A DNA stretch of 64,000 nucleotides from Malania oleifera (taxonomy: Eukaryota > Streptophyta > Magnoliopsida > Santalales > Ximeniaceae), in assembly GCF_029873635.1 (NCBI RefSeq), contig NC_080422.1, positions 13,857,936 to 13,921,935 of the forward strand, in the 5' to 3' direction. This document shows positions 59,063 to 64,000 of this stretch, one piece after another. Both the position numbers and the translations under genes were made by a program. Positions within the stretch are counted from its first letter, which is position 1, and every line of letters begins with the position of its first letter. The notes beneath the pieces were generated by a model that was not told where the DNA came from, searched no databases, and was given only the letters and a program-made list of their open reading frames with translations.

Positions 59063-61136
59063 ATTATTTAGTCCATTAAATAATAAGCATCTTTAGAAAA
59101 ATACATTAAAAATGACATAAAAATCTAGTGTACATTTGAAAATCCATAATTTTTACTTTAAGAAGTAACTCTTCTTTTATGTATAGTTCTCAAACTAAAA
59201 TGTATAAGAAAATAAAACCCAATAAAGCATAACAATGTTAGAATAAAATATTTTTTCCTTACAAATTTAAATTCAAATTCAAAATTATTCCCACAATAAA
59301 GATTTAGAGTTGTGGAATACATGCAATATGTGCCTATAACTAAGACATGTACATGGGAGATATGATTTGCACACTAGTGACCCTCCACATTTATTAATAG
59401 CAATTTTACTCAATGGGATAATTTTGCCATTTTATTATGTGAGAAAAAAACAGTGCTAGTGATATTTTTTGGAATGTCAGTAGTACCTCTCGTGTATATA
59501 TGACCACCCAAAATTCTAACCTAGATCGACCTTTCGAATTCCCTAAGTAACACCAAACCGGAGAAGATGTGATTGACCCACAACTCCCTCCTAATAAATG
59601 AAAAATTGGCATTCATGTCTCTTTATTTATATATAATATGAGCCTGATAAATGATACACCTAGATCAATTATGCTTTGACCATTGACTTTAATGAATAGT
59701 CAACCAAATTCCGAGTTTTATCTTTTTTATGTGCGTGCATATTCTAAACTCATCAACAATCTCTCTCTCTCTCTCTCTCTCTTGGAAGCCCCTTAAATAT
59801 TTGAAACAAGCTTATATGAGCGTTCACATAAGAGCAAGCACCACAATTTACCTACAACCCTACCCCTCCCCTTGCACCTCTATGATATTGAGAATAATTA
59901 AATCTCTCTCACTTCTTGAGATATTATTGAACCCAACGCTTGTGATAACTCAAAAAATTTTGCTTCTTTCCTTTATTGGTAAGTGAAGTAATTCCAAGTT
60001 GATATAGGCTACGCCATGCTTCAAATTAGCTTGAGTTAATTAAACGAAAGAGTTGGTATGCATTTATGAAAATTTTTTACTCAAACCCAAAGGTCTCATT
60101 TAGTTATAGTAAACATGAAAAAAAAAAAAAAACCAACCTTGTTTTGAACATGCCTTGAGGCATTGTTTGCCAAGAAGGATTGATTATTCAAAGCTAGGCT
60201 GGAGGAAAGAAAATTCATGAATTTCTAAATTTCCACTACCTAATTTTATTTTATTTTTATAAAAAAAAAGTGATTTAGGATCTTAAAAAAAAAAAAAAGC
60301 CCATCTTTATCAATCCCCTAAGGAACATTTTTCTTCTATAGTTTGAAATTTATTTTTAAAAGATTATTTCATTCTCAATTTTAGTAATTATAGGGTCGAT
60401 TTATCGTCCTTAATGCTAAAAAAGGCTCAATATAAAAATACAAATTTGTTTTAAAAATCCTCTTATGGAGAAACCAAGATAGAGGAAGCCATTGAAGAGA
60501 AATAAGTTGACTTGAAAAGTATTCCATTTACGGTATGTTCCATAATATTGTTGACCAAGTCATTGAATAGAATGTTGTGATGAAAATATTGCTTAGTTAG
60601 TTCCATATGTTGAAGGAGATATATTTGATTGATAATGCATTGATTACAAACACGAAAATTTATTGATAAATTTCATAAAGTTTTATCTTCGAATGATTTG
60701 ATGAAATTAATTATTTTCCTTTTTTGTTTAATTTTTTTTTTAAATGCATGTTATGGTCAACTTGATATTTAAGCTAGTACTTGTAACATTCAATTTTACA
60801 CGAGAAATAGACATTCTTGCACAAGTACTCGCTTTTTCATTCATAACAAGTTATATCTTTTTTCATTCTAGTTTCTCGTATACAATAACAAGTCAAGTTA
60901 ATGTTGAAATGAGCGAGCAAAGACTTAAGATTGCTCTTAAATATTCAATCTTACACAAGGAAAAAACGCACAATATATATAATAGTTAATGCCTTCAATT
61001 GATCAACGATCGTGACTCCACTGCTAGGTTTTAGCAATAAGATGTAACCATGTTACAAATAGTCCACTGATATTGGGTTTATCTTTCTTCTTCTTGTTCT
61101 TCTTCTTACCATTATTTTGCAAATTCTTTATGCTAC
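59063..61136. other. AT-rich intergenic DNA
   Basis: Nothing coding is recognised. A (CT)n tract lies at 59761-59784. The block near 59510-59600 ('ctaacctagatcgacc', 'caccaaaccggagaag') resembles 62103-62160 ('ttaacctgagaaagcccc', 'caccagatcgaggaga'), suggesting a shared diverged repeat. Confidence 0.45.
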
Positions 61137-61268
61137 GTTTAGGAGCATAGATTTCGGACCTTAAATTTGAATTTTGGTGAATTTGGACAAACTTCAATAA
61201 AATTTTATATCACACCTTATCCAAATTCAATACAACTCCAAATCCAAAATCTCTCCAAACATAAAGTA
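61137..61268. repeat. MITE-like repeat, copy 3 of 3
   Basis: Starts 'tttaggagcatagatttcgg' and ends 'ccaaatccaaaatctctccaa', with 'tttggacaaacttcaataaa' in the middle. It is in reverse orientation relative to the other two copies and shows a partial self-inverted layout. Confidence 0.6.
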
Positions 61269-61344
61269 ACAAAATTAATCAAATGTGTAATTGCTACCAT
61301 CCCTCTTAATAGTCCAATTTTTCCTCCACGTCATTAAGGAGCCA

Positions 61345-61410
61345 AAGGATCTAAGGTAGCGAAATTTCTTGTTGGATAAGTTCCGACCCGCACCAAAGGC
61401 GTAACGATCT
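61345..61410 (+). pseudogene. plastid 23S rRNA fragment (nuclear plastid insert)
   Basis: 'ctaaggtagcgaaatttctt', then 'taagttccgacccgcacc' and 'aaaggcgtaacgatctg', match the strongly conserved 23S rRNA domain IV core. The wording AAAGGCGTAACGATCTG is the plastid form, unlike the plant mitochondrial form. A few substitutions mark it as a non-functional copy. Confidence 0.85.
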
Positions 61411-61412
61411 GT

Positions 61413-61443
61413 TGGAGATAAGCGGACTCGAACCGCTGACACT
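61413..61443 (-). pseudogene. plastid trnA-UGC 3'-end fragment
   Basis: On the minus strand: 'TGTCAGCGGTTCGAGTCCGC' followed by 'TTATCTCCA', the T arm and acceptor 3' strand of plastid tRNA-Ala(UGC). It directly abuts the 23S fragment but in the opposite orientation to the plastid gene order, so the insert is a rearranged mosaic. Confidence 0.85.
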
Positions 61444-63004
61444 CGCGTACTCTTCGCTCAATGGGAAAATGGGTCAAATTCCACATATAGTCAATATTCA
61501 TTCTCATTAATGGTGGATTTCTTCTCACCATTATCTTACAAATCCTCCAAACAAAAATATAGTTGAATATACAGTTGTTGCCACCATGTATTTGTAGTCA
61601 ATGTTCACAGCGATAGGCTTAGCGGAGAAGGGAAATTTAATTGGTCAAATGTATTTTCTCTAAGCATACATGAACTTCTTCCATTATTATATTTGCACTA
61701 GAATGAACGTGCACTTATTTGAAAGGATGTTTGGTCTAATTATTGAGAATATCCTTTTCCATATTGAAGGGAGAGGCTTGATCTAGCTATCCTCACATTA
61801 ATGAGCTTCTATTTTAGTTCTTTGTTGGGCTATTTAACTCAGATTGTCCCTCTTTTCCTTTTTTCTCCCCCTATAAATTTCTTCTTACTCTTGCCAAGAC
61901 AAACTAAAAAAAATAACTTCAACAATATTTCAACTTGGTTCATAATTCCTTCATTTAATTGTTGGCTACAAATATTGTGGCCCAGTACGTTTGGGTCCAA
62001 TCCAACCAATTATACGCCTAGGTCAATTAGTCCTTTAACTTTTTGTTTTTGTTTTTGTTTTTATTTTTGTTTTTTTTGTTTTTTTTAAATGATCCGGAAC
62101 TTTAACCTGAGAAAGCCCCTAAGATCAACCTAGGCAGCACCAGATCGAGGAGATGAAAACATTGCTATTCGCCCATTGATACATCCCTGATAATCCACTA
62201 GGCTAACCACAAGTGAGAAATCAAATATGAGATTTAGAGATTACTAAAGCTTAATTTTGTCTTTACCACTTAAGCAAACTCGGGAAAATGGTTCATTGTT
62301 TTTTTCTTTTCAATTGTCAAGTTGCATGTGGTGGTAATTTATACCATTGCCCCAACCAAAAGCGGCACATATACTAAACTCGTTAATTATAGGATTACTA
62401 AGTTTTCTACATAAATGGAAAATTACCTAATTCCGCATGTAACTTAAGCAAAAGAAAATTTTCTCTGTGTGTGTGACCACATAGATTGAACTCATCAACT
62501 ACAACCTACAGGAATATCGCAATGAAAAATTATTGAATTCTCCATGTAGCTTAATCATGCCCTTGTGATTTTTGAAAATCAGGACTACATTATAAGATAT
62601 GTTAACTCAAATATGTAAAAATTCTAAAATATCTCTCACATAATTAATCAAAATGGAGAATGAGTGAGCATGCTAGGACCTTCAAAAACCAACAATGATG
62701 GTTTCATCACCAAGGGCTAGTGGTGACAATTATAATCCATTCTCATTAACCCACCCATAACCACCATAAATATTACAACAAGGCCGCAAAATGACTTTCG
62801 AATATGTATGTACGTATATAGGTGTATATACGTAATTATTTACTATGTGTAATTTCACGTGTATAATTTTGATTTACCATTTATGTTTGATCAAATTCAT
62901 ATTTGTGCATAAGAAAAATATACGTTAATTGAAGAATTATGATATATAATTTATAAAAAAAACCATGTATTTCGTCATAAACTTAGATCACTAAAATCAT
63001 TACG
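61444..63004. other. AT-rich intergenic DNA
   Basis: No gene is recognised. A (TTTTTG)n-type tract occupies about 62037-62087. Confidence 0.45.
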
Positions 63005-63185
63005 GGCGATTCGTGACTTGGGTGACCTCAAGGTCAAGGGTTCGATTTCTCCTTGAGAGTTTACCCGATGAATTAACAGGGGTGTGTTAATGGGTAGACG
63101 ACTTTCGTCCCCCAAGTCTATAGTGTCGAAAGTGACGCGATGATGACTAGAGTTCCCGAATTATAAAAAAGAAAAAGAAAAAAAA
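63005..63185 (+). mobile_element. tRNA-derived SINE, 5'-truncated
   Basis: Same family as 10111-10322. Shared blocks are 'cgattcgtgacttgggtgac', the B box 'gggttcgatttctcc', 'cttgagagtttac', 'gtgacgcgatgatgactaga' and an A-rich tail. The A-box end is missing. Confidence 0.8.
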
Positions 63186-63572
63186 CGAGTTCTTATTTGG
63201 TGGGACTTTTTTCTACGTAAGTTCTCGAAAAAAATAAAAGCTTAATCCGACACAAAAGAAGCAAATTTAAACAAATAAAATTGTGTTCAAAAACAAAATA
63301 AATACGAACAAATGAACAAAAATTTGACAAATTCAGAAAATGCCATGCATATATGGCAAGAAAATTCTGTTCTGAAATTTGTTTTGTTACTTCTATTCAT
63401 GCCACTTTATGTGTGTAAATACATACCTTTCCACCTATAATTGATTAATTAATACTGTATATGCCACTGCGCCACTTGTTCATGCCAAAATTGTTAAGTG
63501 CTTTTAATTAAGGGCAGCAGCAATGGAAATTTGGAATGAAGAAATTCTTTACCAACTCATTTTCTAAGTTGA

Positions 63573-63603
<31 letters not shown>

Positions 63604-64000
63604 GTGGTTACCCATGCATGTCTGACCGGGTTTATTGGGGGCAGCCTTGACCTTCCCAGCCAAACACAGCCACCCAATTCTGCGAAGAAGAAAACTAGAA
63701 AAGAAAAGAAAAGAAAGGTACAATTAACAAAACATATAAGAGAACCAAGTACTTTGTTTATACCACTTAATTAACCCCCTTTTGTTTTTCTTCCTCAAAC
63801 ATGCACCGCACGTTTTACGAACAGAAGAACAGAAGCACAGGAAACAGACAGACTCCCACCAAAAAATGCTGCTCTCATCTCCCAAATCATTTGGAAGTTT
63901 CATCATCTTCCCATGTTTTCTGGTTCTCTCAGAACAACGAACTAAACTGACAATCCCGATCTCTGTCTCTGCCCATATCCAATAGTTTCAGCATTTGCAA
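63186..64000. other. unassigned right edge
   Basis: A GA tract lies at about 63572-63602. The GC content rises after 63600, and short open frames occur on both strands (for example 63782-63985, plus), but none is recognised. A gene could start beyond the window. Nothing here supports a call. Confidence 0.35.

Noticed and set aside
61334-61531. protein-coding frame on the minus strand
   Set aside because: It overlies the 23S rRNA and trnA fragments. The codons come from structural RNA sequence.
63782-63985. possible start of a gene at the right edge
   Set aside because: Short frames only, with no signal peptide, domain or splice evidence. It cannot be supported within the window.
1-64000. 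CRISPR arrays, bacterial operons, riboswitches
   Set aside because: Tandem repeats here are minisatellites or microsatellites without unique spacers, and all gene evidence is that of a plant nucleus.

Overview
This window is nuclear DNA of a flowering plant, most likely a eudicot. The evidence is intron-rich host genes with plant-type splice sites, a plant class II diterpene synthase pseudogene, Ty1/copia and Ty3/gypsy fossils, L1-type LINEs, tRNA-derived SINEs, and scraps of plastid DNA. The species cannot be named from the sequence alone. About nine tenths of the window is repeat or unassigned AT-rich DNA. Only one intact host gene is visible. Region 1 (1-8323): a copia RNase H relic at the left edge, then an orphan fragment of a diterpene synthase exon (533-807), then an old copia element (974-8323, minus strand) with both LTRs, a primer site and a polypurine tract. 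A 3.1-kb LTR of another family (3230-6326, 5-bp target duplication) sits inside it, and that LTR holds what looks like a piece of plastid DNA. Region 2 (8940-17230): a copalyl-diphosphate-synthase-like (TPS-c) pseudogene on the plus strand. Thirteen exons can be traced. The DIDD catalytic motif is intact, but there are several stops, one frameshift and one lost splice acceptor, and no first exon is visible. A decayed copy of its last two exons follows at 16725-17230. With the upstream orphan exon, this marks an old cluster of at least three copia-class-independent diterpene synthase copies, all now broken. Region 3 (17471-23070): a broken Ty3/gypsy element (minus strand) followed by another large LTR-like segment. 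Region 4 (25759-44771): NAA20, the catalytic subunit of the NatB N-terminal acetyltransferase, on the minus strand. Six exons with exact GT-AG junctions give a complete 174-residue protein. The gene is stretched to 19 kb, mainly by a 13.9-kb third intron. That intron holds at least three LINE copies, a hAT-type element with an 8-bp target duplication and nested AT-rich tandem repeats, and an LTR-like insertion. Region 5 (45232-54215): two near-identical tandem copies of a 1.5-2.0 kb unit, then a repeat-rich block interrupted by another LTR of the family seen at 3230. Region 6 (54216-64000): AT-rich intergenic DNA with MITE-like elements, a LINE (minus strand), a small plastid-derived mosaic (23S rRNA piece next to a trnA-UGC piece), and a SINE of the same family as one inside the pseudogene. 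No CRISPR arrays, operons or complete RNA genes were found.
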